64,000 bases of DNA from positions 1 to 64,000 of the forward strand of contig NZ_JABBXA010000015.1 in NCBI RefSeq assembly GCF_014161445.1, in the 5' to 3' direction. Below, piece by piece: positions 53,512 through 62,865 of this stretch. Position 1 is the stretch's first letter. Every line of letters starts with the position of its first letter. A program made the translations under genes and the position numbers. This DNA is from Microbispora sp. H13382. GTDB taxonomy: Bacteria; Actinomycetota; Actinomycetes; Streptosporangiales; Streptosporangiaceae. The notes under the pieces were generated by a model. It made no database searches. It was not told the origin of the DNA and saw only the letters and a list, made by a program, of their open reading frames with translations.

Positions 53512-54495
53512 ATGCGCGTCGTCGAATCGGCAGACCTTCCAGACAGCCCGGAGCGTCCGCAACAGGCGCAGGACCGGGTCGTGCGGACCCGGACCCGCCT
53601 GGTCGCGGACCTCGCCGGCCTGATCCGCCCGTCCCACGCGGCCAAGGCGATCCTCCTCGTCCCCGTGGCGCTCATCGGCGCACCCTCCTACGGCCTGGCC
53701 GAGGTGGCGGGCGTCGTCTCGGCCACGGTGGCCTTCATGGTCGCCTCGGCCGCCGTCTACATCGGCAACGACATCGCCGACCGGCACCGCGACCGGCACC
53801 ATCCCGTCAAGCGCCACCGCCCCATCGCGGCCGGCCGGGTGGGTGTGCTGACCGCGGGCGCCTGCTGCGCCGTCCTGCTGGCGCTGCTCGCCGTGATCGT
53901 CGCCCAGGCCCCGGCGTCGTACTGGCCGGTGCTGGTGTATCTCCTGCTCAACGTCGCCTACAGCCGCTTCCTCAAGCACCTGCCGCTCATCGACGTGGGG
54001 ACGGTGGCGGCCGGCTTCGTCCTGCGCGTCGTGCAGGGGTTCGAGGTGACCGGAGGCCGGGCGCCCGCCTGGCTGCTGATCACGGTGTTCTCGATGTCCC
54101 TGCTGCTGCTGCTCGGCAAGCGCCGCCAGGAGCTGCTGCACGGCGGATCCGTACACCGGCCCGCGCTGCGCGGCTACTCGATGGAGCTGACCAACTGGCT
54201 GCTCCAGATCGCCTCCGTGCTCGCCCTCGTCTCCGGCCTGATGTACCTGCGTGACGAGGGCCCGTTCGGACCCCAGCACGGTCAGACGGCGATGATGCTG
54301 TCCACGCCGTTCGCGCTGTTCGCGCTCTTCCGATATCTGCAGATCCAGCTGATGGACAAGGAGGGCGGTGACCCGGTCCGCATCCTGCTGCGCGACCGCG
54401 TCATGGTCGCGAACTCGATGGTGTGGGCCACGACCCTGGGTGTGACGCTCGTGCTCGTCCACCACCCGTCCCTGGCGGCCGCCCTCTCGTTGTGA
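53512..54495 (+). CDS. UbiA-family polyprenyl-phosphate phosphoribosyltransferase-like protein
   Basis: 327 aa polytopic protein. The first Asp-rich motif, NDIADRHRD starting near residue 86, followed by HHPVKRHRPIAAG, matches decaprenyl-phosphate phosphoribosyltransferase (Rv3806c type), rather than quinone or heme prenyltransferases. It would transfer phosphoribose from PRPP to polyprenyl phosphate, giving a lipid-linked pentose that the epimerase and aminotransferase could then modify. RBS GGGGAGA. The assignment is by motif only. Confidence 0.78.
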   Translation: MRVVESADLPDSPERPQQAQDRVVRTRTRLVADLAGLIRPSHAAKAILLVPVALIGAPSYGLAEVAGVVSATVAFMVASAAVYIGNDIADRHRDRHHPVKRHRPIAAGRVGVLTAGACCAVLLALLAVIVAQAPASYWPVLVYLLLNVAYSRFLKHLPLIDVGTVAAGFVLRVVQGFEVTGGRAPAWLLITVFSMSLLLLLGKRRQELLHGGSVHRPALRGYSMELTNWLLQIASVLALVSGLMYLRDEGPFGPQHGQTAMMLSTPFALFALFRYLQIQLMDKEGGDPVRILLRDRVMVANSMVWATTLGVTLVLVHHPSLAAALSL

Positions 54496-54516
54496 GAGCG
54501 ACATGGAAGGAAGCCG

Positions 54517-55314
54517 ATGGACGTCCGCTTGTTGGGACCGGTCGAGGTGACCCTGGACGGCCGCCGCGTCCCCCTGGGACCACCCCAGCGGCACGCGGTG
54601 CTGGCCGCCCTGGCGGTCGACGCCGACCGCCCCGTGTCGCTCCGTACGATGATCGAGCGGGTCTGGGACGACCCGCCGGACCGGGCGACCGACTCGGTGT
54701 ACGCCCACATAGCCCGGCTGCGGCAGGCGCTGACCGGGACCGGGGTCGCCATCGAGCGCCGCGGCGGCGGGTACGCGCTCGAGGTCGACCCCGAGCGGGT
54801 GGACGCCCATCGGTTCCGCCGGCTGACCAGGCAGGCGCAGAACGCCCGTGACGACGCCGTACGGGCCGCGCTGCTGGCCGAGGCCATGGAGCTGTGGCGC
54901 GGCGCGCCGCTGACCGGCGTTCCGGGCGACTGGGCCGCCCGCATGCGGTACAGCATCGAGCAGCAGTTCGTCGGCGCCCTCGCCACCTGGGCCCAGGCGC
55001 ACCTGCGCCAGGGCCGCCCCGACATGGTGGTCGCCGAGCTCACCCCGCTGGTGCCGCACTACCCGCTCGCGGAGCCCCTCGCGAACATGCTGATGCGCGG
55101 CCTGTGGGCCCTCGGCCGCACCGCGGAGGCGGTGGCCCTGTACGCCCGTCTTCGCGGGTATCTCGCCGACCGCCTGGGCGTCGAGCCGGGGCCCGAGCTG
55201 CGCGCGCTGCACCTGCGGATGCTGCGCGGCGACGCGGAACCGCTCGTGCGGACGGGCCTGCGGGCTCAGCCGCGCGACCTGCTGCTGGCCCAGGTCACCG
55301 AGTCAGTGAGATGA
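54517..55314 (+). CDS. Small SARP-family regulator
   Basis: 265 aa with only the winged helix (about 1-90, MDVRLLGPVEV) and BTAD domain (about 95-240), like pathway-specific SARPs. RBS GGAAGG, 21 nt after the UbiA gene. It is the best candidate activator for the divergent GACAAG-repeat promoters at 60.4 kb. Its 3' end overlaps the convergent EEP gene by 20 nt. Confidence 0.9.
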   Translation: MDVRLLGPVEVTLDGRRVPLGPPQRHAVLAALAVDADRPVSLRTMIERVWDDPPDRATDSVYAHIARLRQALTGTGVAIERRGGGYALEVDPERVDAHRFRRLTRQAQNARDDAVRAALLAEAMELWRGAPLTGVPGDWAARMRYSIEQQFVGALATWAQAHLRQGRPDMVVAELTPLVPHYPLAEPLANMLMRGLWALGRTAEAVALYARLRGYLADRLGVEPGPELRALHLRMLRGDAEPLVRTGLRAQPRDLLLAQVTESVR

Positions 55315-56455
55315 CCAGACGCTGGCCGCTGTGGTCGGACTGGCCCTGCGAGGGGACCAGCCGATACTCGTGTACGGCGACCTCCGGGGTGGTGAACGCC
55401 CAGTCGATCCGCCACAGGGGCCACCGGTCGTCCCAGGTGGCGGGGTAGAGCGAGTCGATCGCGGGGGCGGCGTCGGTCAGCCGCTGCGGCAGCAGGCGCA
55501 GGATGCCCATGGCCGGGGAGGCGTTGAAGTCCCCGGCCAGGAAGGCCGGCAGCGGGTTCGCCCGGACGTCGGCCGCGAGCGCGCGGAGGTTGGCCTTGCG
55601 CGCCTCGTGCTGGGTGCGGTTGAGGCGGCGGGGGTCCAGGCCCGGCGGCGACGAGTCGACGGGCGTGTTGATGTGCGTGTTGTAGAACGAGACGGTCCTG
55701 CCGCCGACGCGCAGGTCCGTGCGCAGCGTCTTCACCGTGTGGAAGCCGGGCCAGCCGGAGCCGGGCGGCACGGGCGTGTCCCGGCCGTCCTCCAGCCACG
55801 GGCGCAGGTCGAGGCCGCGCTGCGCGACGATCGGGAAGCGCGACAGCGTCACCAGCTCGCCCACGGTGGCGACGTGGTAGCCGGGGAACTCGCGGCGCAG
55901 CCTGTCGAGGTCGTTCACCCGGATCGGCCGGGAGTCGGCGCCGAAGTAGACGTACTCCTGCAGCAGGAGCACGTCGGCGTGCTGGGCCCGCAGATAGCGG
56001 TAGAAACCGTCGACGTCCCGCCGGGGCGTGCCGGTGGGCGGGGGCATCGGCTGTCCGCCCACCGCCGGCTGGTCCCAATACCAGGTGTTCCAGGAGAACA
56101 CGCTGATCGCGTCCGGCGGAGCCGGAGTTGCGCGGTGCCACAGCGAGGCGAGGTTGAGCCCACCGGCGCCCCCGCCCAGCACCAGTGACACCAGAGCCAT
56201 CGCGACGGCCGTACGGCGCGCGCGGCGCGCCACCGCGACCGCCGCGAGCAGCACGACGGGAACGGCCGCGAACGCCAGCGGGGGGACGAGCTCGGGGACC
56301 TGCCACCACCAGACCCGGCCCGACAGCGCGCGGTGCAGCCCGGCGAACATCAGCCAGGCCGCCGCCGCCGGCATCACCACCGGGATTCTCCGGCGGGCCC
56401 TCGGCGTGCCCAGGGATCCGCCGGGTCGCGTCGCGACCCGCGTGCCGTCGGTCAT
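55295..56455 (-). CDS. VanJ-like EEP membrane phosphatase
   Basis: 386 aa. About three N-terminal membrane segments (25-105), then an EEP domain with FSWNTWYWDQP, LLLQEYV, AGDFNASPAMG and QSDHSGQ, so the metal and catalytic Asp, Asn and His are kept. By analogy to VanJ it would dephosphorylate polyprenyl pyrophosphate outside the membrane and recycle the carrier. Last gene of the minus-strand GT2-sulfotransferase operon. Confidence 0.85.
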   Translation of the reverse strand: MTDGTRVATRPGGSLGTPRARRRIPVVMPAAAAWLMFAGLHRALSGRVWWWQVPELVPPLAFAAVPVVLLAAVAVARRARRTAVAMALVSLVLGGGAGGLNLASLWHRATPAPPDAISVFSWNTWYWDQPAVGGQPMPPPTGTPRRDVDGFYRYLRAQHADVLLLQEYVYFGADSRPIRVNDLDRLRREFPGYHVATVGELVTLSRFPIVAQRGLDLRPWLEDGRDTPVPPGSGWPGFHTVKTLRTDLRVGGRTVSFYNTHINTPVDSSPPGLDPRRLNRTQHEARKANLRALAADVRANPLPAFLAGDFNASPAMGILRLLPQRLTDAAPAIDSLYPATWDDRWPLWRIDWAFTTPEVAVHEYRLVPSQGQSDHSGQRLVISLTR

Positions 56456-56519
56456 GCGCCGCGCCCCGTCCTGTGTCGATCTGCTTCGGGGCGCGGCGGT
56501 GCGAGCGCGGCGAGCGCCG

Positions 56520-57560
56520 TCACATGGCCTCCCCGAGGGCCGAGGAGCGCATGGGCAGGTCGGGGTCGTAGAGCCGGCGGAACCTCGCCGAGCACAGCCA
56601 GCGCGCGGCCCCGGCCGCCACGCCGGCCGCGATGGTCACGTTCACCAGGAAGTGCACGGCGCCGAAGTAGAGCAGGAACAGCGGGCCGCGCCTGCGCAGC
56701 ACGAAGCGGTACATGCCGAGGTCGGCCGCGACCGACACGGCCAGGGCGAGGGCCGGGAGCGCGGCGCCGGCCGCCCCGAGCGGCACCGCCACCGGTATCG
56801 CGGCCAGCGCCGCCAGCGCGGCGAGGCTGCCGCCGGCCCTGTTGGAGGTCTCGAACCCGCGGGCGAACCGCCGCCGCCGCGCGTACAGCGGCACCCGGGC
56901 ACGGCCACGCCGGTACAGCTTGCGCAGCAGGCCGGGCAACTCGTGGTCGTGGTCGTGCCGCGAGCGGATCGCCGACGTGAGCACCATCCCGTATCGCTGG
57001 GTGAGGCGGTGGCCGTAGTCGACCTCCTCGGTCTCGCGCAGCCGGGTGTTGAACGGCCCGATCTCGTCGAACACGCGGCGGGGCATCGCCATCAGCGCCG
57101 AGAACAGGAACGAGATGGGCCCCTCGGAGCTCGCCGTCCAGTAGTAGTACTGCAGAGCGCGGTATTCCTCGACGAGGCTGTGACGGACCAGCGGCTCGGG
57201 GTCATGGATGCTGCACACCGCCCCCAGCCGCGGATCGGCGGCGAGCATGCCCACGGCGACCTCGACGGCGTCGGGGTAGGCGGCCACGTCGGAGTCCACG
57301 AACACCAGGATTTCACCACGGGCGTGCGCGGCGCCCAGGTTTCGCGCCGCCGCCACCCCCATGTTGTGTTCCGTACGGACGACTCGGACGCCGAGCCGCC
57401 GCGCGACCTCGACCGAGTCGTCGGTGCTGCCGTCGTCCACCACGATCAGCTCGATCGGCCGGTAGGTCTGCGCCTGCATCGCCCGCAGGCACAGCTCCAG
57501 GGAGGCGGCGTAGTTGTAGTTGGGCACGATCACGGACACCAGGGGCGAGTGTTCGGTCAT
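56520..57560 (-). CDS. GT2 glycosyltransferase a
   Basis: 346 aa. GT-A domain with VSVIVPNYNYAASLELCLRAM and VVDDGSTDDS, metal motif DSD (89-91) and the acceptor-side E-T-E-E-V-D-Y region. Two to three membrane segments lie in the last 100 residues, so it is membrane-associated. ATG 57560 is 1 nt before the stop of GT2 b. Paralogous to GT2 b, c and d. Confidence 0.88.
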   Translation of the reverse strand: MTEHSPLVSVIVPNYNYAASLELCLRAMQAQTYRPIELIVVDDGSTDDSVEVARRLGVRVVRTEHNMGVAAARNLGAAHARGEILVFVDSDVAAYPDAVEVAVGMLAADPRLGAVCSIHDPEPLVRHSLVEEYRALQYYYWTASSEGPISFLFSALMAMPRRVFDEIGPFNTRLRETEEVDYGHRLTQRYGMVLTSAIRSRHDHDHELPGLLRKLYRRGRARVPLYARRRRFARGFETSNRAGGSLAALAALAAIPVAVPLGAAGAALPALALAVSVAADLGMYRFVLRRRGPLFLLYFGAVHFLVNVTIAAGVAAGAARWLCSARFRRLYDPDLPMRSSALGEAM

Positions 57561-57561
57561 G

Positions 57562-58593
57562 TCACGCCTCCACCGACGCGGAGCGGGCGGGGATGTCGTA
57601 GGTACGCCGGAACCGGCTGGACAGCGCACACTGGGCGACGCCGGCGAACACCGCCACCGCGACGGTCACGTTCACCAGGAAGTGCACCGCGGCGAAATAG
57701 AGGGTGAACCGGATGCCGGCGTAGCCCAGGACGAAGCGGTACATGCCGAGGTCCGCCGCGATCGACGCGGCCAGCAGCGCGACCGGCGCCATCAGCCAGA
57801 CCGGCCCGAGCAGCATCGGCAGCGGCGCGCAGAGCACGGCGAACAGGGCGGCGAGCGAGCCCCAGCCGCGGCTGCTCTGGGCCGGGCCGCCGTTGAAGTC
57901 CGGGCGGCGCAGGTACAGCGGGATGTGCAGGCGGGCGCGGTGGAAGAACTTCGACAGCACCACGCCGAGCCTGTCGTCGTGGTCGTGCCTGCCCCTGATC
58001 CGGTTGTCCAGCACGATGCGGTACCGCTGCGTGACCCGGTGGCCGTACTCCGCGTTCTCGCTGTGCCGCAGCGCGGGGTTGAGCGGGCCCACCTCGCGGA
58101 AGACCTCCGCCCGCATGGCGAACAGCGCGGAGTAGATCGTGGTGATCTCGCCCTCGTCGCCGGAGATCCAGTAGTGCAGCTGGAGGCTGCGATACCGCTC
58201 CACCCGGCTGTCCGGGATCAGCGGCTCCGGGTCGTAGGTGCCGCACACCACTCCCAGGGTGGGGTCGGAGGTGAGCAGGTCCACCGTGTGCTCGACCACG
58301 TCCTCGGCCAGGGCGAGGTCGGAGTCGAGGAAGAACAGCACGTCCCCGCGCGCGTACTGCACGCCGAGGTTGCGCGCCGCCGGAGCGCCGATGTTGATCT
58401 CGGTCTCCACGACCCGCACCCCGTGCCGGTGCGCGATCTCCACCGAGTCGTCGGTGCTGCGGTCGTCGACGACGATCACTTCGATGTGCGGATAGGTCTG
58501 CCGCTCCAGGGCGCTCAGGCACAGGTCGAGCGTGCGGGCGTAGTTGTAGTTCGGCACGATGACCGAGACCAGCGGGCGTACCTGCGACGTCAT
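57562..58593 (-). CDS. GT2 glycosyltransferase b
   Basis: 343 aa, same architecture as GT2 a: LVSVIVPNYNYARTLDLCLSAL, VDDRSTDDS, FLDSDLA, and C-terminal hydrophobic segments. ATG 58593 overlaps the sulfotransferase stop by 4 nt. Conserved RYRIVLDNRIRGRHDHD motif, shared with GT2 a, suggests related acceptors. Confidence 0.88.
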   Translation of the reverse strand: MTSQVRPLVSVIVPNYNYARTLDLCLSALERQTYPHIEVIVVDDRSTDDSVEIAHRHGVRVVETEINIGAPAARNLGVQYARGDVLFFLDSDLALAEDVVEHTVDLLTSDPTLGVVCGTYDPEPLIPDSRVERYRSLQLHYWISGDEGEITTIYSALFAMRAEVFREVGPLNPALRHSENAEYGHRVTQRYRIVLDNRIRGRHDHDDRLGVVLSKFFHRARLHIPLYLRRPDFNGGPAQSSRGWGSLAALFAVLCAPLPMLLGPVWLMAPVALLAASIAADLGMYRFVLGYAGIRFTLYFAAVHFLVNVTVAVAVFAGVAQCALSSRFRRTYDIPARSASVEA

Positions 58594-59291
58594 CGATGTC
58601 CTCCTCGCCTCGTACGGCGCAGCAGCAACGGCAGGGGCCGGCTGAGGCCGCTCCTGGTGAAGTCCGTGGCGCCGTTCACCCGGGGGAACGGCTCGTCCGG
58701 AACCGGGACCCCGAGGAACTCGCACAGTGGGTTCCAGCCGTCGGCGGCGTCGAAGACGAGCAGCCGCTCGGCCGGGATGGCGGCGATCACCCTGGCCGCG
58801 TGCTCCTCGAACAGCCGGATGGCCCGTTCGGGTTCGCGGTCGGCGGGTGTCGCGAAGGTCCGCGCGTCGAGGGTCGTGTCGACCATCCTGACGAACGCGG
58901 CGAGGTCGGTGCGGAGCAGCGACGACAGCAGGACGGCGGCCCGGCCCGGCAGCGAATTTATGCGCCGCCGCTGAGCGAACAGCGTCCGCCGCATGCTCTC
59001 CAGCCAGCGGTCCGGGTCGCGTGTGGTGAGGATGACCTTGGCCTTCGGGTAGTACTCGGCGAGCTGCCGCCAGTAGATCGAGGTCGGGCCGTCCACGCAC
59101 GACTCGTAGCCGACGAGCAGATGGTCCCAGTCCACCTCGCGGGCCGTGGCGGCGGCGAGCCAGCTTCTGATCTGCCAGGGGTGGGTGAACACGTCCACCA
59201 TGTGGTGGCACGGCCCGAAGCCGAGCCGTTCCAGCGCCGTCTTGAGGGAGAGCGTTCCCGTCCGGCCGAAGCCGGTTCCGATGACCTGCAT
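58590..59291 (-). CDS. Sulfotransferase-like protein
   Basis: 233 aa. The N-terminal P-loop-like GFGRTGTLSLKTAL binds the 5'-phosphosulfate of PAPS in this family; the motif TRDPDRWLESMRR would bind its 3'-phosphate. It would sulfate a hydroxyl of the glycolipid built by its neighbours, which is inference. No PAPS synthesis genes are in the window. Between GT2 c (6-nt gap) and GT2 b (ATGA overlap). Confidence 0.82.
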   Translation of the reverse strand: MQVIGTGFGRTGTLSLKTALERLGFGPCHHMVDVFTHPWQIRSWLAAATAREVDWDHLLVGYESCVDGPTSIYWRQLAEYYPKAKVILTTRDPDRWLESMRRTLFAQRRRINSLPGRAAVLLSSLLRTDLAAFVRMVDTTLDARTFATPADREPERAIRLFEEHAARVIAAIPAERLLVFDAADGWNPLCEFLGVPVPDEPFPRVNGATDFTRSGLSRPLPLLLRRTRRGGHR

Positions 59292-59297
59292 CGCCGG

Positions 59298-60305
59298 TCA
59301 GTCCTGGGCCGCGAGCATCTGGGCGGGCTTCTCCAGGCGGGACAGCGCGAGACGCTGCAGGACGCCCACCGCTCCGCCGAGGGCGCCGGTGAAGGTGACA
59401 GCGAGGTGCACGCCGGAGAAGTAGACGCCGAACGCGGCCCCCCGCCGGGCGAAGGCGAAGCGGTGGGTGCCGGCGTCCAGGGCCGCGGCGGCGACGACGA
59501 GCGCGGGTGACACGAGTGCCCCGGCCCGGCCCGCCACCATGGGCAGGGCGAGCGCCGGGACCGCGGCGAGCAGCAGGACGCCGCCGACCGCGCGGGGCAC
59601 CGAGTCACCGGGCGTCTCGCCCTGCTGCCAGTCCAGGGCGCTCAGGCGGGCGCGGCGGAACACCTTGCGCAGGATCGTCCGTACGGTCGGGTCGTGGTCC
59701 TTCCTGCCGCGGATCGCGTCGCTCAGCTTCACCTGGTGGGACCGCGTCACCCGGATGCGGTAGTCGGAGGAGACGGTCTCGCGCAGGCGGGGGTCGAAGG
59801 GACCGACCTCGGCGAACACCTTGGCCGGGACGGCGAGCACGGACGCGTGCAGCTCCAGGGTGGGCCGGTGGGCGGGCATCCACCAGCGGTGCATCTGCAC
59901 GGCGCGATACTGGGAGGCCAGGCTCTGGGACACCAGCGACTCGGGCCGCAGGACGCCGCCCAGCGCGCCGATCTCCGGGTGGGACTCCAGTATCCGCACC
60001 GCGTTCTCCACGGCGTCGGGGTCGAGCGCGATGTCGGCGTCGAGGAAGAACAGGATGTCTCCGGTGGCGTGCTCGGCGCCGAGGTTGCGCGCGGGGGTCG
60101 GGCCGCCGTTGACGTGGGTGCGCACCACCGCGGCGCCCTTCGCCTCGGCCACCCGTGCCGCGTCCTCGGTGCCGCAGTCGTCCACCACGATGACCTCGAT
60201 GTGCGGATAGGTCTGCTCCTTCACCGCGTCGAGGCAGAGTCGCAGTACGTCGGACCGGTTGTAGCTGGGGATGATCACCGAGACGAGCGGGTGCTCCTGA
60301 CTCAT
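59298..60305 (-). CDS. GT2 glycosyltransferase c
   Basis: 335 aa. VSVIIPSYNRSDVLRLCLDAV, VDDCGTEDA, FLDADIA, and C-terminal hydrophobic segments. First gene of the minus operon, with its promoter in the GACAAG-repeat region. It differs from a and b in the acceptor part. Confidence 0.87.
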   Translation of the reverse strand: MSQEHPLVSVIIPSYNRSDVLRLCLDAVKEQTYPHIEVIVVDDCGTEDAARVAEAKGAAVVRTHVNGGPTPARNLGAEHATGDILFFLDADIALDPDAVENAVRILESHPEIGALGGVLRPESLVSQSLASQYRAVQMHRWWMPAHRPTLELHASVLAVPAKVFAEVGPFDPRLRETVSSDYRIRVTRSHQVKLSDAIRGRKDHDPTVRTILRKVFRRARLSALDWQQGETPGDSVPRAVGGVLLLAAVPALALPMVAGRAGALVSPALVVAAAALDAGTHRFAFARRGAAFGVYFSGVHLAVTFTGALGGAVGVLQRLALSRLEKPAQMLAAQD

Positions 60306-60386
60306 GATGTGCTCCAGAGGCCGGAGGTCGTCGGTTTCGAAACGTGCATGTCAGACCTCGTGTTCGGCCCACGCTAGGCACGGCGG

Positions 60387-60461
60387 CTTGTCCCAATCTT
60401 GTCGCGTACGTGCGGGCCGGCCGCGCCTCCCGCCGTCGGCGGCCGACAAGGATGCGACAAG
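60387..60461. promoter_or_regulatory. Mirror-image SARP-type operators of the divergent promoters
   Basis: Plus-strand CTTGTC at 60387-60392 and 60398-60403 (minus-strand GACAAG repeats) and GACAAG at 60445-60450 and 60456-60461 form two pairs of direct repeats, each with an 11-bp period. On each side exactly 10 nt separate the last GACAAG from a TANNNT hexamer: TAGCGT (minus strand, 60376-60371) and TACGTT (60472-60477). Heptameric repeats with 4-bp spacing close to a -10 are the known layout of SARP sites. Confidence 0.75.
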
Positions 60462-60513
60462 GAGCGCTCAGTACGTTCGACGCCGGTCCACCCACCGAGG
60501 ATGGTGTCGATTG

Positions 60514-61725
60514 ATGAGCGATCGGGACGCCCTGGTCGAGGAGCAGTCCATCACCGCCCCGCCCGAGCCGGCGGCGAGCTGGGCGGCAAGCGTCCGCCGT
60601 TTCGTGCGTCCCCGGCGTCGCTGGTGCCTGGGCACCAGGCTGGTCGTGACCGCCACGGTGGCGTGGCTGCTCTTCGTGGTCTGCCACCTGCTGGCGAGCG
60701 GGCGGACGTCGCTGTGGGCGCCGCTCGAGCTGATCCCGCCGCTGCTGTTCCTGGCGGTCCCCGCGTTGCTGATGGTCGTGGCGCCACTGGCCCGGCCGGT
60801 CCGCTGGCGGATCATGTCGCTGCTGGTGGTCGCCGCGGTGCTCGGCGCCGGGCGGAGCGGGGTCAACTACGCCGCCCTCTGGTACACCCCGCCGCCCGCG
60901 CGCCCCGGAGCCATCACCGTCGTCGCCTGGAACACCGAGTTCTGGGACCAGGACCTGCGCGGCTCCGACCGCACCGGGTTCTCACCCGGGTTCTACGACT
61001 ACCTCCACAAGCTGGACGCCGACGTCTACCTGCTGACGGAATACCTGCATATGGACGTGCGCCCGGCGCAGCGCTGGACGGGTGACCTGGCGCTACGCAT
61101 CGACAAGCTGGCGGAGCTGCGCCGCGAGTTCCCCGGCTACCACGTCGCGGTCTCCGGCGAGCAGATCACGCTCTCGCGGTTCCCCATCACCGGGCACCGC
61201 GGCCTCGACATGCGCCCGTGGTTGCCGGCCGACCAGAAGGAGATCCCCGAAGTCCTCCGGCACTGGCCGGAGGGGTACACGGTCGAGACGCTGCGCACCG
61301 ACATCGACGTGAACGGCACCGTCGTCTCCTTCTACGACGCGCAGGTCTCCCAGCCCCCGCTCGAATGGCGGCTGTACGACGCCGAGTCCCGCGACGTCAA
61401 CCGGAGCAAGACTCTCCGGCGTGAGGCGAGCTACCACGCCATCAGCGCGGACATCGCGGCCAACCCCAACCCCGTGGTGCTCGCCGGCGACCTGAACACC
61501 TCCCCGGCCATGGGCATCCGCCGCCTGCTCCCCGAAGGGCTGGTCGACTGGACGCCCGCGCTCTCGTCCCTCTACCCGGCGACCTACCTTGCGGGGACCG
61601 CCGAGCTGTGGCGGATCGACTGGCTCTACACCACCCCCGACGTGACGGTGCACGACTACGAGCTGCCCGGCGCCGAGGGGCAGTCCGATCACCGGGCCCA
61701 GCGCATGCTCATGTCGGTGTCCTGA
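60514..61725 (+). CDS. VanJ-like EEP membrane phosphatase
   Basis: 403 aa. About three membrane segments (45-120), EEP domain with VVAWNTEFWDQD, LLTEYLHM, AGDLNTSPAMG (Asp326) and QSDHRAQ (His393). Aligns throughout with the protein at 55295 but has an Asp-Gln pair where that one has Asn-His (YDAQVS/YNTHIN), so the two may differ in activity. ATG 60514; no strong ribosome site is seen. First gene of the plus operon. Confidence 0.85.
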   Translation: MSDRDALVEEQSITAPPEPAASWAASVRRFVRPRRRWCLGTRLVVTATVAWLLFVVCHLLASGRTSLWAPLELIPPLLFLAVPALLMVVAPLARPVRWRIMSLLVVAAVLGAGRSGVNYAALWYTPPPARPGAITVVAWNTEFWDQDLRGSDRTGFSPGFYDYLHKLDADVYLLTEYLHMDVRPAQRWTGDLALRIDKLAELRREFPGYHVAVSGEQITLSRFPITGHRGLDMRPWLPADQKEIPEVLRHWPEGYTVETLRTDIDVNGTVVSFYDAQVSQPPLEWRLYDAESRDVNRSKTLRREASYHAISADIAANPNPVVLAGDLNTSPAMGIRRLLPEGLVDWTPALSSLYPATYLAGTAELWRIDWLYTTPDVTVHDYELPGAEGQSDHRAQRMLMSVS

Positions 61726-61782
61726 CCGGCGCGGGCCCCGCAGACGACCCTGCCGACGACCTGACCGACGAGAGGAACGGAC

Positions 61783-62865
61783 ATGCCTGACGAGCCGATG
61801 TGGCGTGATGACGTCGCGGTCATCGTGCCGAACTACAACAAGAGGAAGACCCTGCGCGCCTGCCTGGAGTCGGTGTACGCGCAGACCTACCGCCCCGCCG
61901 AGGTCATCGTCGTCGACGACGTCAGCACCGACGGCTCGCTGGAGATAGCGCGGGACTTCCCGTGCACGATCGTCGAGTCGCCGTACAACGGGGGGCCCGC
62001 GGTGGCCCGCAACCTCGGGGTGGCGAGGAGCTCGGCACCGCTGCTGTTCTTCGTCGACTCCGACACGGCCCTCGCGCCGGACGCGATCCGCAACGCGGTC
62101 CAGGCGTACCGGAACACTCCGGACTGCGGCATGGTGCAGGGCATCTACGACGCCGATCCGCTGTACGACGACGGCCCGGTCGAGCGCTACCGGGTGCTGT
62201 GCGAGCACTACGAGCGCAGCCAGACCACGGCGACGTTCCTGTCCTGCACGCTGATCCCGCGCCATGTCTTCGAGGAGGCGGGACGGCTCGACGAGCGGCT
62301 GCGCGACGGCGAGGACTTCGAGTTCGGCACGCGTGTCCCGGCCCGCTACCGGCTGGTGGTGAGCACCTCGGTGGTGACGAAGGCCGACGACGAGGACCGG
62401 TTCTGGGGATGCCTCGTGGAGCGGTTCGTCCGGTCCACCACGCTACCGGTGATCATGGTGCGCGCCCGGCGGCTGCGCGACGAGGGGAAGGTGGGCTTCC
62501 AGCTCAACATGATCGGAACGGGCCAGCACAAACGACGCAAGCCCCCCAGCATCTCCTCGGCGTCCGCCACGGTCACCTTCCTCACCCTGCCGCTCGCGCT
62601 GGTCAGCCCCTGGATGCTGGCCGTGCCGGCGGCGACGCTCGGGGTGTTCCTGTGGAAGAACCGCAGATTCATCGGGTTCGCCCGCCGTCACGGGGGCGCC
62701 CGCTTCGCCTCGTGGGTCGCCTGGATGCAGCTCTGCTTCCACACCGCGTTCTTCCTCGGCGCCTGCGTGGGGCTCGTACGCGTCGCCTACGAACTGGGCC
62801 GCAGACAGGGAGAGCCGGTCAGGACGGGCCTGTCCCCGGTGCCGTCGAGCGGTGCGCCCGAGTGA
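61783..62865 (+). CDS. GT2 glycosyltransferase d
   Basis: 360 aa. VAVIVPNYNKRKTLRACLESV, VVDDVSTDGS, FVDSDTA, then DGEDFEFGTRV and hydrophobic segments. RBS GAGAGGAA. Most divergent of the four GT2s. Its stop overlaps the start of the next gene (GTGA). Confidence 0.88.
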   Translation: MPDEPMWRDDVAVIVPNYNKRKTLRACLESVYAQTYRPAEVIVVDDVSTDGSLEIARDFPCTIVESPYNGGPAVARNLGVARSSAPLLFFVDSDTALAPDAIRNAVQAYRNTPDCGMVQGIYDADPLYDDGPVERYRVLCEHYERSQTTATFLSCTLIPRHVFEEAGRLDERLRDGEDFEFGTRVPARYRLVVSTSVVTKADDEDRFWGCLVERFVRSTTLPVIMVRARRLRDEGKVGFQLNMIGTGQHKRRKPPSISSASATVTFLTLPLALVSPWMLAVPAATLGVFLWKNRRFIGFARRHGGARFASWVAWMQLCFHTAFFLGACVGLVRVAYELGRRQGEPVRTGLSPVPSSGAPE

